A stretch of DNA of 64,000 bases from Dissulfurirhabdus thermomarina (GTDB lineage: Bacteria; Desulfobacterota; Dissulfuribacteria; Dissulfuribacterales; Dissulfurirhabdaceae): assembly GCF_012979235.1 (NCBI RefSeq), contig NZ_JAATWC010000007.1:1-64000 (forward strand), given 5' to 3'. The translations under genes were made by a program, and so were the position numbers. The notes beneath the pieces are model-generated. The model did no database searches and had not been told where the DNA came from. It saw nothing but the letters and a program-made list of their open reading frames with translations. Shown one piece after another: positions 8,101 through 18,433 of the stretch. Position 1 is the stretch's first letter; each line of letters begins with the position of its first letter.

Positions 8101-9962
8101 CTGGGCGTGTCCTCGGGATCCGGCGGGTAGCATTCCCGGATCAGGCGGTTGATGTAGAGCTCCGGGTTTTCCACGGCCTCGGCGGGGATGCGGAAGGCCT
8201 TCCGCCCGCAACGTTCATGGATTAGGGGTAACCCATATTCGAGGATATTGCAAAGCCGCTCGCACTGGGTGTAGAGGGGGACCTCCCGCCCGCCGCCGGC
8301 CTCGAGGAGGGCGTCGGCGGCGGCCTCGTCGAAGGTGATCCGGATGCCGCACTTGTGCTCGAAGGCCGCCTCGTAGCGCCGGATCTGCTCTATCCAGCGC
8401 CGGATCCGCCGGCCGGCCTCCTCGAGGGGAAGATCCTCGTCCATGGCGAGCCGGGCGATGAGCCGGAGGCGGGTCTCGGTGAGGGGGAGATCCGCGTCTT
8501 CCCACCCGGGCACCTCCCCGCCGGCCCGGAGCCGTTCCACCAGCGTCGAGCGTTGCCGGGCGACGAGGGCCTCGTAGGCGGCGCGGCGGTCGGGGGCCCC
8601 GGGGTCGGCGGCGATCCGCTCCAGTTCGGCCTCGGGGTCTCGGACGAGTTCCGGGGTGACCACGAGGAAGTCCGCCCCCAGCGACGGGAGGCGCTTTTCG
8701 AAGGGGAGCAGGGCCCGCTCCACCACGCTCACCAGGGCCCGGGCCCCGGTGCCCTGGCGGTGGGCCTCGGCGGCCAGGAGCCGGAGGGCCTCGTCCTCGA
8801 AGCGGAGGTCGATGCCGTAGGCGCGGAAGTCCTGCCGCTTGGTCGCGGTGACGGCCCCGTCGGGGTTTTGCAGGATGGCGTGGAGGTCGTCCACGTCCAG
8901 GGGGTGGAGGCACGCCACCACCGGCAGGCGCCCCACGAACTCCGACTCGAACCCGTATTCCACCAGGTCTTGCGGGATGACGTGCCGCAGCCACTCCTGG
9001 TCGTCGTCGGCACGGAGCTCGGCGCCGAAGCCGATGCCGCTCCGGCTGAGGCGGCGCTTGACGATCTCCGAAAGGCCCGCGAAGGCCCCGCTCACGATGA
9101 AGAGGATGTCCCGGGTGTTCACCACCTGCCGCTCGCGGCGCCCGCTCCGGCGGTACCGCTCGATGGCCTCGAGCTGGGCCACCGGGTCGTGGGGCACCCG
9201 GAGGTCCACCTGGGTCTCCTCGAGGAGCTTGAGCAGGGCCCGCTGGACGCCGGAGCGGGAGACGTCCGGCCCGTGGCTCGTGTAGGGGGCGGCGATCTTG
9301 TCGATCTCGTCGATGTAGACGATCCCGTACTGGGCCCGCTCGATGTCGCCGCCGGCCGCGTCCACCAGCTCCCGCACCAGGTCCTCGACGTCGCCGCCGA
9401 CGTAGCCGGTCTCGCTGAACTTGGTGGCGTCGGCCTTGACGAAGGGGACGCCGATCTTGGCGGCGATGAGCTTGAGGAGGAAGGTCTTGCCCACGCCCGT
9501 GGGCCCGATGAGGATGATGTTGTTCTTGATGTGGCCCGCCGGGCTCGTGGCCCCGCCCCGTTCCTGGGCCAGCCGGACCCGGCGGAAGTGGGTGCAGATC
9601 TTGGTGGCGAGGACGGCCTTGGCCTCCCGCTGGCCCACCACGTAGCGGTCGAGCCAGGCCTCGAGCTCCTCGGGCTTGAGGGAGAAGTCGATGGGACCAC
9701 CCCGCTCCCCCGCCGCGGCGGGGCCCCCGCCCCCCTGGTCCACGCCGGGGGCCTCGGGGAGCACCATCTGGGAGACCACCCGCACCCGCCCGCCGTACTT
9801 CTTGGCGAGGTAGTCGCTGATCTCCCGCTCCAGGTCCTGCTGCGAGGGGAGCTCCGGGGGGCCGGCGCGGCGGGGCGCGGGAAGCCCCTCGTGCCCGCTC
9901 GGGGCGTCTGGGCCGGTGTGAGGGCCGTTGTCCCGTCTCTTCATGCCAGTCGGCTCGCTCAT
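8097..9962 (-). CDS. ClpX-like AAA+ ATPase lacking the zinc-binding domain
   Basis: 621 residues from ATG 9962 (GAGG just upstream). The N-terminal ~90 residues are low-complexity and contain no Cys4 zinc domain. Then comes a ClpX-type AAA+ core: YVVGQREAK near 107, Walker A GPTGVGKT at 153-160, [16 protein letters not shown], Walker [10 protein letters not shown] near 215-222. The segment [10 protein letters not shown] retains the IGFG loop that ClpX uses to dock on ClpP. The C-terminus continues ~170 residues beyond the small AAA+ domain, with no family I recognise. It is probably an unfoldase, possibly with ClpP, but using a different adaptor surface. It overlaps the pseudo-receiver gene by 4 bases. 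Confidence 0.8.
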   Translation of the reverse strand: MSEPTGMKRRDNGPHTGPDAPSGHEGLPAPRRAGPPELPSQQDLEREISDYLAKKYGGRVRVVSQMVLPEAPGVDQGGGGPAAAGERGGPIDFSLKPEELEAWLDRYVVGQREAKAVLATKICTHFRRVRLAQERGGATSPAGHIKNNIILIGPTGVGKTFLLKLIAAKIGVPFVKADATKFSETGYVGGDVEDLVRELVDAAGGDIERAQYGIVYIDEIDKIAAPYTSHGPDVSRSGVQRALLKLLEETQVDLRVPHDPVAQLEAIERYRRSGRRERQVVNTRDILFIVSGAFAGLSEIVKRRLSRSGIGFGAELRADDDQEWLRHVIPQDLVEYGFESEFVGRLPVVACLHPLDVDDLHAILQNPDGAVTATKRQDFRAYGIDLRFEDEALRLLAAEAHRQGTGARALVSVVERALLPFEKRLPSLGADFLVVTPELVRDPEAELERIAADPGAPDRRAAYEALVARQRSTLVERLRAGGEVPGWEDADLPLTETRLRLIARLAMDEDLPLEEAGRRIRRWIEQIRRYEAAFEHKCGIRITFDEAAADALLEAGGGREVPLYTQCERLCNILEYGLPLIHERCGRKAFRIPAEAVENPELYINRLIRECYPPDPEDTPR

Positions 9963-10177
9963 GGCCTCGCAGGAGGATGGGGCGTGGACCCCGCCGGCGA
10001 CGGCCACCCGGGGGACACCGCCGCCGCGGCATCTCCGCGCGCCCACCCCTTTTCAAAAATACCAGAGCGGGCGGCGGACCTCAAACCGGACCCCGCCCGA
10101 TTGCCAGGCGGGCCCCGGCCCGCTACCCTGCATCCAGGCGCCGCGGACCGGTTCCCTCCAGGCGGCGCCGGCGGCCC

Positions 10178-11047
10178 ATGATGGCTCCTCCCGACCGGAT
10201 CTGCGACCTGCACACCCACACCCTGGCCTCCGACGGCTCGGACGCCCCGTCGGCGCTCGTCCGCCTGGCCGCGGCGGCGGGGCTCGCCGCCGTGGCCGTG
10301 ACCGACCATGACACGGTGGCGGGCCTCGACGAGGCGGCGGCGGCGGGCCGGGAGACCGGGTGCGAGGTGGTGCCGGGGGTGGAGCTCAGCATCAAGGACC
10401 CCCGGGGGAACTTCCACCTCCTGGGTTACCTGATCGACCCGGCCTCCCCGGAACTTCAAAAACTCCTGGCCCGGGTCCAGGCGGCCCGCTCCCGCCGGAA
10501 CGAGCGCCTCCTGGAACGCCTCGAGGCCCTGCGCCTCCCCCTGGCGCGGGGGGACGTCGAGCACCTGGCCGCCGGCGGCCAGGTGGGGCGGCCCCACTTC
10601 GCCCGGGCCATGGTGGCCCGGGGCTACGTCCGGAGCGTGGGGGAGGCCTTCGCGCGCTACCTCGGCAAGGGCGGGCCGGCCTACGTCCCGAAGTCGGTGC
10701 TCTCCCTCGCCGAGGGGATCGCCGCCATCCACGCGGCCGGCGGCCTGGCCGTCCTGGCCCACCCGCTGAGCCTCGGCATCGAGGGCCTCGAGGCCCTGGA
10801 ACGCCGCCTCGGCGAATGGGCCGCCCTGGGCCTCGACGGCATGGAGTGCCACTACGGCGACTACGCCCCCGGGGTCCGCGCGGCGCTCGCGGCGCTCTGC
10901 CGGCGCCACGGGCTGGCGGCCACGGGAGGGAGCGACTACCACGGCCGGGCCAAGCCCGACATCCGGATCGGGCGCGGGCGGGGGGACCTCCGGGTCCCCT
11001 ACGCCTGCCTCGAGGCCCTCCGCCGCCGGCGGGAGGAGCGGGCATGA
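10178..11047 (+). CDS. PHP-domain metal-dependent phosphoesterase (RNase AM/YciV family)
   Basis: 289 residues. All PHP metal motifs are visible: DLHTHTLASDGSD at the start, TDHDTVAG near 45, PGVELS near 70, LAHPL near 195 and GGSDYHG near 255. Characterised relatives hydrolyse 3',5'-nucleoside bisphosphates or trim RNA 5' ends. The double ATG at 10178/10181 is the start; the frame upstream is open but Arg-rich and unsupported. The stop overlaps the next start (ATGA), so it heads the oligopeptide transporter operon. Confidence 0.85.
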   Translation: MMAPPDRICDLHTHTLASDGSDAPSALVRLAAAAGLAAVAVTDHDTVAGLDEAAAAGRETGCEVVPGVELSIKDPRGNFHLLGYLIDPASPELQKLLARVQAARSRRNERLLERLEALRLPLARGDVEHLAAGGQVGRPHFARAMVARGYVRSVGEAFARYLGKGGPAYVPKSVLSLAEGIAAIHAAGGLAVLAHPLSLGIEGLEALERRLGEWAALGLDGMECHYGDYAPGVRAALAALCRRHGLAATGGSDYHGRAKPDIRIGRGRGDLRVPYACLEALRRRREERA

Positions 11048-12648
11048 GGCCCTTCCTGGCGACGGCCCTGGCGACCCTCCTCCTCTGGGCCGTTCCGGCG
11101 CCGGGGTCCGCCGACGCCGGGCCCGACTACGGTGACGCCATCGTGGTGGGCTCCATCGGCGACGCCACCACCCTGATCCCCATGCTGGCCTCGGACGCCA
11201 CCTCCCACGAGATCGCCGGGCTCATCCTGAACGGCCTCGTGAAGTACGACGCGGACCTCAACCTCGTCGGCGACCTCGCCGAGTCGTGGGAGGTCTCCCC
11301 GGACGGGCTCACCATCACCTTCCACCTCCGCCACGGCGTCCGCTGGGAGGACGGGGCCCCCTTCACCTCGGCCGACGTCCTCTTCGGGTTCCGGACCATC
11401 ACCGACCCCAAGACCCCCACGGCCTACGCCGGGGACTTCCTCGAGGTCCGGGAGGCCTCGGCCCCGGATCCCTACACCTTCCGGGTGACCTACAAGCGGC
11501 CCTTCGCCCCGGCCTTGAGCTCGTGGTCGAATCTGGTGGTGCTGCCCCGGCACCTTCTCGAGGGGCAGGACATCACCCGGGCGCCCTATGCCCGGCACCC
11601 CGTGGGGCTCGGCCCCTTCCGCCTCGCCCGGTGGCGCACCCAGGACCGGATCGAGCTCGTGGCCAACCCCACCTACTTCGAGGGGCGGCCCTACCTCGAC
11701 CGCTACATCATGCGGGTCATCCCGGACCCCGCCACCATGTTCCTGGAGCTCAAGAGCGGGGGGCTCGACTGGATGAACCTCTCCCCCATGCAGTTCGAGC
11801 GGCAGACGGCGACCCCCTTCTTCCGGGAAAACTTCCGCAAGTACCGCTACCTCTCCTTCTCCTACACCTACCTCGGCTACAACCTGCGCTCCCCCCTGTT
11901 CCGCGACCGGCGCGTGCGCCAGGCCATCTCGTACGCCATCGACAAGGAGGAGGTGGTGCGGGGGGTGCTCCAGGGCCACGGGGCCGTGGCCACCGGGCCC
12001 TACAAGCCCGACGCCTGGTTCTACAACGGCCGGGTGCGCCGGTATCCCCACGACCCGGCCCGGGCCCGGCGGCTCCTGGCCGAGGCGGGCTGGATCGACC
12101 GCGACGGCGACGGCCTCCTCGACAAGGACGGCCGCCCCTTCCGCTTCACCGTGCTCACCAACCAGGGCAACACCTCCCGGGCGCTGACCGCCCAGATCAT
12201 CCAGTACCGCCTGCGCCAGGTGGGTATCGACATGCGGATCCGGACCCTGGAATGGACCGCCTTCATCAACGACTTCATCGACAAGCGGCGGTTCGAGGCG
12301 GTGATCCTGGGCTGGACCATGGGCCAGGACCCGGACCTCTACGACATCTGGCACTCCTCGAAGACCGGGGAGAAGGAGCTCAACTTCATCGGTTACCGGA
12401 ACCCGGAGGTGGACCGGCTGCTCGAGGCGGGCCGCCGGACCTTCGACCGGGAGGCCCGCCGCCGGATCTACGCCCGGATCCAGGAGATCCTGGCCGAGGA
12501 CCAGCCCTACACCTTTCTCTACGTGCCCATGGCGCTGCCCATCGTCCACGCGCGGTTCCGGGGCATCCGGCCCGCGCCCGCCGGGATCTCCTACAACTTC
12601 ATCCGGTGGTGGGTCCCCCGGGACGAACAAAAGTATATAATGCCCTGA
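11044..12648 (+). CDS. Peptide/oligopeptide ABC transporter substrate-binding protein
   Basis: 534 residues, SBP family 5 (DppA/OppA cluster C). A Sec signal peptide (about 1-25, ending GSADA) has no lipobox Cys. Typical marks are [44 protein letters not shown] near 185 and [15 protein letters not shown] near 300. It acts in the periplasm, delivering peptides or similar solutes to the two permeases encoded next. Substrate unknown. Confidence 0.9.
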   Translation: MRPFLATALATLLLWAVPAPGSADAGPDYGDAIVVGSIGDATTLIPMLASDATSHEIAGLILNGLVKYDADLNLVGDLAESWEVSPDGLTITFHLRHGVRWEDGAPFTSADVLFGFRTITDPKTPTAYAGDFLEVREASAPDPYTFRVTYKRPFAPALSSWSNLVVLPRHLLEGQDITRAPYARHPVGLGPFRLARWRTQDRIELVANPTYFEGRPYLDRYIMRVIPDPATMFLELKSGGLDWMNLSPMQFERQTATPFFRENFRKYRYLSFSYTYLGYNLRSPLFRDRRVRQAISYAIDKEEVVRGVLQGHGAVATGPYKPDAWFYNGRVRRYPHDPARARRLLAEAGWIDRDGDGLLDKDGRPFRFTVLTNQGNTSRALTAQIIQYRLRQVGIDMRIRTLEWTAFINDFIDKRRFEAVILGWTMGQDPDLYDIWHSSKTGEKELNFIGYRNPEVDRLLEAGRRTFDREARRRIYARIQEILAEDQPYTFLYVPMALPIVHARFRGIRPAPAGISYNFIRWWVPRDEQKYIMP

Positions 12649-12728
12649 TGCCTCCCCCGGGCGTCTCGCCTCGGGCGGGGGCACGAATCCGGCTGCCTTG
12701 GCGCGGCCGCGTGACGGATCGAGCCGAC

Positions 12729-13721
12729 ATGGCCTTGCTGTTCTACTTCCTGCGCCGGCTGGCGGGCCTCGTTCCCACCTTCCTGGGCATCACCCTCATC
12801 TCCTTCACGGTGATGCACCTGGCCCCGGGGGAACCCATGAGCCTCCAGGCGGACTTCAACCCGAAGATGACACCGGAGATGCGGGCGCGGCTCCGGGCCC
12901 AGTACGGGCTCGACAAGCCCCTCTACGTCCAGTACACGCGGTGGCTCGAGGGGCTGGCGAAGCTGGACCTCGGCCGCTCCTTCGCCCCCGACCGGCGCCC
13001 GGTGTGGGACAAGATCCGCGAGCGGCTCCCCGTCACCCTCCTCATCAACGGCCTCTCCCTGCTCCTCATCCTGGGGGTCGCCGTGCCCCTCGGGGTGGCG
13101 GCGGCGGTCCGGCACAACTCCCTCTTCGACCAGGTCACCACGGTGATCGTGTTCCTGGGCTACGCGGCGCCCACCTTCTGGGTGGCGCTTCTGCTCATGC
13201 TGCTGTTCGGGGTGAAGCTCGGCTGGCTGCCCATTTCCGGCGTCCACTCCCTCATGGGCTACGAGCAGATGGGGGCCGTGGAGAAACTCCTCGACTGGGC
13301 GCGCCACCTCATCCTGCCCGTCTTCGTGAGCGCCGTGGGGGGGCTGGCGGGGCTCTCCCGCTACGCCCGCTCCTCCATGCTGGAGGTGCTCCGGCAGGAC
13401 TTCATCACCACCGCCCGGGCCAAGGGGCTTCCGGAACGGCGGGTGGTCTACGTCCACGCCCTCCGTAACGCCCTCCTCCCCCTGGTGACCATCCTGGGGC
13501 TCTCGCTGCCCACCCTCATCGGCGGCAGCGTGATCTTCGAGTCCATCTTCGCCATACAGGGGATCGGCCAGCTCATGTGGACCAGCGTGCTCGCCCGGGA
13601 CTACCCGGTGCTCATGGGGAACCTGGTCATCGTCTCGGTGCTGACGCTTCTGGGGAACCTCCTGGCGGACATCGGCTACGCCCTGGCCGACCCGCGCATC
13701 CGGACGGGGGGCGGCAGGTGA
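12729..13721 (+). CDS. Oligopeptide ABC transporter permease, DppB type
   Basis: 330 residues, about six membrane helices. The N-terminus [20 protein letters not shown] is typical of DppB/OppB. The EAA-type cytoplasmic loop [25 protein letters not shown] near 230-255 contacts the ATPase. The ATG at 12729 gives the family N-terminus, though its ribosome site is weak; 80 non-coding bases separate it from the binding-protein gene. Its stop overlaps the next permease start (GTGA). Confidence 0.9.
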   Translation: MALLFYFLRRLAGLVPTFLGITLISFTVMHLAPGEPMSLQADFNPKMTPEMRARLRAQYGLDKPLYVQYTRWLEGLAKLDLGRSFAPDRRPVWDKIRERLPVTLLINGLSLLLILGVAVPLGVAAAVRHNSLFDQVTTVIVFLGYAAPTFWVALLLMLLFGVKLGWLPISGVHSLMGYEQMGAVEKLLDWARHLILPVFVSAVGGLAGLSRYARSSMLEVLRQDFITTARAKGLPERRVVYVHALRNALLPLVTILGLSLPTLIGGSVIFESIFAIQGIGQLMWTSVLARDYPVLMGNLVIVSVLTLLGNLLADIGYALADPRIRTGGGR

Positions 13722-14593
13722 GCCCGGGGGCGCCGCCGGAGGGCCCGGCCTGGTGGGCGCGCTTCCGGCGCAACCCCCTGGCCGTGGCCGGGGCCGGGGT
13801 GGTGGCCGTGCTGGGGGCGGCGGCGCTCCTGGCGCCCTGGATCGCGCCCTACGATCCCTACGCGGTGGACACCTGGCACATCCTGGCGCCGCCCTCGGCC
13901 GCCCACTGGTGCGGCACGGACGCGCTGGGGCGGGACTGTCTCTCGCGCCTCCTCTACGGGGCCCGGGTCTCGCTGCTCGTGGGCTTCGTGGCCGTGGGGA
14001 TCTCCACGGCCATCGGCGTGGTGCTGGGGGCCCTGGGGGGCTACTACGGGGGGTGGCTCGACGGGCTCCTCATGCGCTTCGTGGACGTGATGCTCTGCTT
14101 CCCGTCCATCTTCCTCGTCATGGCCGTCATCGCCTTCCTCGAGCCCTCCATCTGGAATATCATGGCGGTGATCGGGCTCACCGGGTGGATGGGGGTGGCG
14201 CGCCTGGTCCGGGCCGAGTTCCTGAGCCTGCGCCAGCGGGACTTCGTCCTGGCCGCCCGGCTGCTGGGGGCCTCGGACGCCCGAATCATCTTCTCCCACA
14301 TCCTCCCCAACGCCATGGCCCCCATCCTGGTCTCCGCCACCCTCGGGGTGGGGGTGGCGGTGCTCACGGAGAGCGCCTTGAGCTTTCTCGGCATCGGGGT
14401 GCAGCCGCCGGATCCGAGCTGGGGGAACATGCTCACCGAAGGGAAGGACAATCTGGAGATCGCGTGGTGGCTGTCGGTCTTCCCGGGGCTCGCCATCCTG
14501 GTGACCGTGCTGGGCTACAACCTCCTCGGGGAGGGGCTCCGGGACGCCTTGGACCCCAGGACCCGCGCCGGCGGCCGCCGGGAGGGCACATGA
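13718..14593 (+). CDS. Oligopeptide ABC transporter permease, DppC type
   Basis: 291 residues starting with GTG at 13718. The N-terminal [14 protein letters not shown] helix is followed by [21 protein letters not shown], the standard DppC/OppC signature, and the EAA loop [21 protein letters not shown] near 180-205. It pairs with the DppB-like protein to form the channel. No DppD/DppF ATPase genes follow; the next overlapping gene is a TPR protein, so ATPases must be supplied from elsewhere. Confidence 0.9.
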   Translation: MSPGAPPEGPAWWARFRRNPLAVAGAGVVAVLGAAALLAPWIAPYDPYAVDTWHILAPPSAAHWCGTDALGRDCLSRLLYGARVSLLVGFVAVGISTAIGVVLGALGGYYGGWLDGLLMRFVDVMLCFPSIFLVMAVIAFLEPSIWNIMAVIGLTGWMGVARLVRAEFLSLRQRDFVLAARLLGASDARIIFSHILPNAMAPILVSATLGVGVAVLTESALSFLGIGVQPPDPSWGNMLTEGKDNLEIAWWLSVFPGLAILVTVLGYNLLGEGLRDALDPRTRAGGRREGT

Positions 14594-16935
14594 GAGGCGG
14601 GGCCCGCGGGCGCCGCTTCCTCCCGGGGTGCCTGGCCGGCGTGCTGCTCTTCTGGTGGGCGGCCCCGGGTCTGGCGGGGCCCCAGGCCGAGGCCGGCAAC
14701 GGGACCCCGGCCGCCGGGATCCCCGCCCCGGAGGTCTCCGTGGCCCCCGGCGCCGTGGCGCCGGCCTGGCGGCTCGTCTGGGAGCGGGCCCGCCAGATGG
14801 CCCGCGGCGGCAAGCGGGAGGGGGCCATCGCCCTCTACGTGGAGCTCCTCGAGAAGCGGCCGGGCCTGGTCGAGGCCCGGTGGGAGCTGGCGCAGCTCTA
14901 TGCCCAGGCCGGGCGCCGGGAGGCGGCGATCCAGGAGCTCCTGCGCTACGTGGAGGATCGGCCGGGCGCGGCCAAGGCGCGCCTCCTCCTGGGCGACCTC
15001 CTCGCGGACATGGGCCAGTGCCGGAAGGCGCTGGAACACTACCTCCGGGCCCTGGCCCCGGCCGAGGGTCCCGGCGGGGCGGCGGCGCCGCCGGCCGGGG
15101 CGGTGGACATCGAGCCGCGGGTGGCCCGGTGCCTCGAGCACCTGGGGCGGCGCGAGGAGGCCCTCGACCACTGGCGGGCCGCCCTGGCGGCCCGGCCGGA
15201 GGACCCGGAGCTGCGAAAGGCCGTGGGGTTCCTGCTGGCCCGGATGGGCCGGGGCGCCGAGGCCGTGGCCCTGCTCCGGCCATTGGTGCCCGTGGCCCGG
15301 GACGACCCGGAGTTCCAGCGCCTCTACCTGAAGGCCCTCCTCGCCGCCGGGCGCTGGGAGGAGGCCCGCCCGCTGATCGCCGCCCTGCGCCGGGACGAGG
15401 CATGGAAGGGATCGGCCTCTCGGGATCTCGTCCTCCAGGTCGCCCGGCTCTTCCTGGAAGGGGGTGAACCCCTGGCCGCCCTGGATCTCCTCGAGACCCG
15501 GCTCGCCGCGGCGCCGGACGACGCCGAGGCCCTCCGGCTCTACGGGGCCGGCTGCGAGTCCCTCCAGTGGTTCTCCAGGGCGGCGCGTGCCTGGCGCCGG
15601 GTCGTGGACCGGGGCGGGCGGCCGGCGGACCGGGTGGCGCTGGCGCGGGTGCTCCTCCGGGCGGAGCGGTTTCGGGCGGCCCGGGAGGTGATGGACGACG
15701 AGGTCCGCGCGGCCCTGGAGGCCGACCCGGAGGCCCGGCGCTGGCTCGTGGCGTACGACCGGGCGGCGGGGGACGGCGACGCCGCCTGGCGCTCGGCCCG
15801 GCGGGCCTTCGAGGCGGAGGCCGCGGCCGACCCGGCGGCCGCGGCCACGGTGCTGGCCCTGGCGCTCGAACGGTTCGACCGCGACCCGGAGGCCCCGGAG
15901 GCGGCGGCCGCCGCCTTCGCCCGCCTGGCCGCCGAGCGCGGCGGGTGGCGCCTCTTGCTTTCGGCAGCGGCCGAGCGGTCGGGCCGCCGGCTGGCGCCCC
16001 GGCGCCTGGCGAGCCTCCTGGAGACAGGCCTCCGGGCGCGGGGGGCCGCCTGGCTCCTTTCGGCCTGGGGGCGGGCCGCCCCGGCGGCGGGCGAGCCCCC
16101 CCTCGACCTCGGCCCGGGGGCGCCGCGGATGCGCCTCGAGCTGGCCGCCGCGCGGTGCCGGGCGGGCGCCGCGGCGGAACTCGCGGAGGTCGGCCGCCTC
16201 GGGGGCTGGTTCCGGGAGCGTGCGGCCCTGGCCCGGGCCGAGTGCCTCGCGGCGGCGGGCCGGTATGAGGCCGCGATGGAGGCCCTCGGCGAGGTGCTCG
16301 CGGGCGCGCCGCGCCACGTGGCGGCCCGGCGGCTCAGGGCCCGGGTCCTGGCCTCCATGGGGGACGACCTCGGGGCGCGGGCCGAGACCGCGTGGCTCTC
16401 CCTCCTCGCCGGGCGCCCGGAGCCCCCCCCGACGCCCATTCCCGTCCGGGCCGGGGGGCAGGTCTTCGCCGCGCCCGGCGAGGTGTTGCGCGGGGGCGCC
16501 GGGGCGCCTTCGCCGGACGCCCTCTTTTCGGCGATCCGGCAGGATGGTATCTCTGAGGGGCTGCTCTTCCTCCTGGGGCTTTCCCAGGAGCAGGCGGGCG
16601 CCCGGGCCGAGGCGGCCGCGACCTACCGCGGCCTGGTGCGCCGCCACCCCGGGCTGTGGCCGGCCTGGCGGCGGCTCCTCGCCCTCCTCGGGGCCGAGGG
16701 CCGGGGGCGGGAACGCGCGGCGCAGCGGCGGCGGGTGCTGGCCGCCCTGGGCGCCGCCCTCCGCGCCCCCGCCCCCGTCGAGCCCGACGGTCTCCCCGCC
16801 CGGGTCCTGGACCGGGTCTTCGAAGGGGGGGCGCCGGGCGCGCTCCGGGCGGGGTGGCTGCCCGGGGAGGCGGTCGATGCCGAGCTCCGGCACCGGGCCC
16901 GGCGGGCCTGGCGTCGGCGGCTGGCGGAGGGATGA
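14590..16935 (+). CDS. Large exported TPR-repeat protein
   Basis: 781 residues with a signal peptide (about 1-32, LAGVLLFWWAAPGLAG). Almost the whole chain consists of Ala/Arg-rich helical TPR-type repeats (e.g. EGAIALYVELLEKRPGLVEARW, EEALDHWRAALAARPEDPEL). No catalytic domain is recognised. The start overlaps the stop of the permease gene (ATGA), which suggests cotranscription. It may scaffold an envelope complex. Function unknown. Confidence 0.7.
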   Translation: MRGGARGRRFLPGCLAGVLLFWWAAPGLAGPQAEAGNGTPAAGIPAPEVSVAPGAVAPAWRLVWERARQMARGGKREGAIALYVELLEKRPGLVEARWELAQLYAQAGRREAAIQELLRYVEDRPGAAKARLLLGDLLADMGQCRKALEHYLRALAPAEGPGGAAAPPAGAVDIEPRVARCLEHLGRREEALDHWRAALAARPEDPELRKAVGFLLARMGRGAEAVALLRPLVPVARDDPEFQRLYLKALLAAGRWEEARPLIAALRRDEAWKGSASRDLVLQVARLFLEGGEPLAALDLLETRLAAAPDDAEALRLYGAGCESLQWFSRAARAWRRVVDRGGRPADRVALARVLLRAERFRAAREVMDDEVRAALEADPEARRWLVAYDRAAGDGDAAWRSARRAFEAEAAADPAAAATVLALALERFDRDPEAPEAAAAAFARLAAERGGWRLLLSAAAERSGRRLAPRRLASLLETGLRARGAAWLLSAWGRAAPAAGEPPLDLGPGAPRMRLELAAARCRAGAAAELAEVGRLGGWFRERAALARAECLAAAGRYEAAMEALGEVLAGAPRHVAARRLRARVLASMGDDLGARAETAWLSLLAGRPEPPPTPIPVRAGGQVFAAPGEVLRGGAGAPSPDALFSAIRQDGISEGLLFLLGLSQEQAGARAEAAATYRGLVRRHPGLWPAWRRLLALLGAEGRGRERAAQRRRVLAALGAALRAPAPVEPDGLPARVLDRVFEGGAPGALRAGWLPGEAVDAELRHRARRAWRRRLAEG

Positions 16936-16999
16936 CGGGCGCCGGGGGTGTTCCGGCGCCGGAGACCCACGAACCACAACCGGATCGGGAGTGCGAGCG

Positions 17000-18433
17000 A
17001 TGGCGAAGAAGGCCTTGACCAAGACCCAGTGGGAGAAGCTCGAAAAGGACCTCTGCCGGGCCCGGGATCACGTCTGGGCCCGGCTCTCCGCCCGCGAGAA
17101 GGAGGCGGCCCTGGCCTGGGCCGAGGCCTACAAGGTCTTCCTCGACGCGGCGAAGACCGAGCGCGAGGCCGTGGCCTGGGTGGCGGGCGAGGCCGCCGGG
17201 AGGGGCTTCGTGCCCGCCGGGCGGGCCGCCGGGCGCGACCGCCGCCTGCTCTGGACCTTCCACGGCAAGGTGGCGGCCCTGGCCGTCACGGGGCGGCGGC
17301 CGGCGGCGGAGGGGCTGCGCATCATCGCCTCGCACATCGACGCCCCCCGTCTGGACCTCAAGCAGAACCCCCTCTACCAGGAACTCGACATGGCCTTCTT
17401 GAAGACCCACTACTACGGGGGCATCAAGAAGTTCCACTGGGTGACCCGGCCGCTGGCCCTCCACGGGCGCGTCCTCAAGGCCGACGGGACGGCCGTGGAC
17501 CTCCGCCTGGGGGACCGGCCGGAGGAGCCGGTCCTCGTGATCAACGATCTCCTGCCCCACCTGGCCGGCAAGGTCCAGGCCGAGAAGAAAATCCGCGAGG
17601 CCATCCCGGCGGAGAAGCTCAACGTCCTGGTGGGGGGGCTCCCCCTGGAGGGGCCCAAGGGGGCCAAGGAGGCGGTGCGGCTGGGGGTCCTCCGCCTCCT
17701 CCACCGGGAGTACGGGCTGGTGGAGGAAGACCTCGTCAGCGCGGAGCTGGAGCTGGTCCCGGCGGACAACGCCCGCGACGTCGGCCTCGACCGGGCCTTC
17801 GTGGGCGGCTACGGGCAGGACGACCGCTCCTGCAGCTACGCCGCGGTCCGGGCCCTCTTCGACGTGGACGACCCGGAGTACACCTGCCTGGTCTTCCTCC
17901 TGGACAAGGAGGAGATCGGCAGCGACGGGAACACCGGCGCCAAGTCCCGGCTGCTCGAGGTGGTGCTGTTCGACCTCCTCCGCCACGTGGGGGGGGAGGT
18001 GGCGCCGGACGCTCCGCTCCGGGCCTGCCTCGCCTCCCGGGCCATCTCCGGCGACGTGACCGCCGGCGTGGACCCCGACTACCAGGAGGTCCACGAGAAG
18101 CGCAACGACGCCCTGGTGGGCTACGGCCCCTGTCTGACAAAGTACACGGGGTCCCGCGGCAAGTACGGTGCCAACGACGCCCACGCCGAGTATGTGAACT
18201 GGATCCGCCGCACCTGGAACCGCGCCAAGGTGGTGTGGCAGGCCGGCGAACTCGGCCGGGTGGACGAGGGCGGCGGGGGCACCGTGGCCAAGTACCTGGC
18301 CCATCACGGCATGGACATCGTGGACGCCGGTCCGCCCGTCCTGAGCATGCACGCCCCCTTCGAGGTGGTGCACAAGGGGGATCTCTACATGCTGCACCGG
18401 GCCTACCGGGCCTTTTTCGAGGGGGCGTCATGA
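17000..18433 (+). CDS. M18-family zinc aminopeptidase
   Basis: 477 residues, DNPEP/ApeA-type dinuclear zinc aminopeptidase. Metal-site motifs are IASHIDAPRLDLK near 113, DKEEIGSDGNTG near 310 and the C-terminal SMHAPFEVVHKGD near 450. ARDVGLDRAFVGGYGQDDR matches the conserved central part. Length is as expected for cytosolic M18 enzymes that remove acidic or hydrophobic N-terminal residues. Its stop overlaps the thyX start by 4 bases. Confidence 0.9.
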   Translation: MAKKALTKTQWEKLEKDLCRARDHVWARLSAREKEAALAWAEAYKVFLDAAKTEREAVAWVAGEAAGRGFVPAGRAAGRDRRLLWTFHGKVAALAVTGRRPAAEGLRIIASHIDAPRLDLKQNPLYQELDMAFLKTHYYGGIKKFHWVTRPLALHGRVLKADGTAVDLRLGDRPEEPVLVINDLLPHLAGKVQAEKKIREAIPAEKLNVLVGGLPLEGPKGAKEAVRLGVLRLLHREYGLVEEDLVSAELELVPADNARDVGLDRAFVGGYGQDDRSCSYAAVRALFDVDDPEYTCLVFLLDKEEIGSDGNTGAKSRLLEVVLFDLLRHVGGEVAPDAPLRACLASRAISGDVTAGVDPDYQEVHEKRNDALVGYGPCLTKYTGSRGKYGANDAHAEYVNWIRRTWNRAKVVWQAGELGRVDEGGGGTVAKYLAHHGMDIVDAGPPVLSMHAPFEVVHKGDLYMLHRAYRAFFEGAS

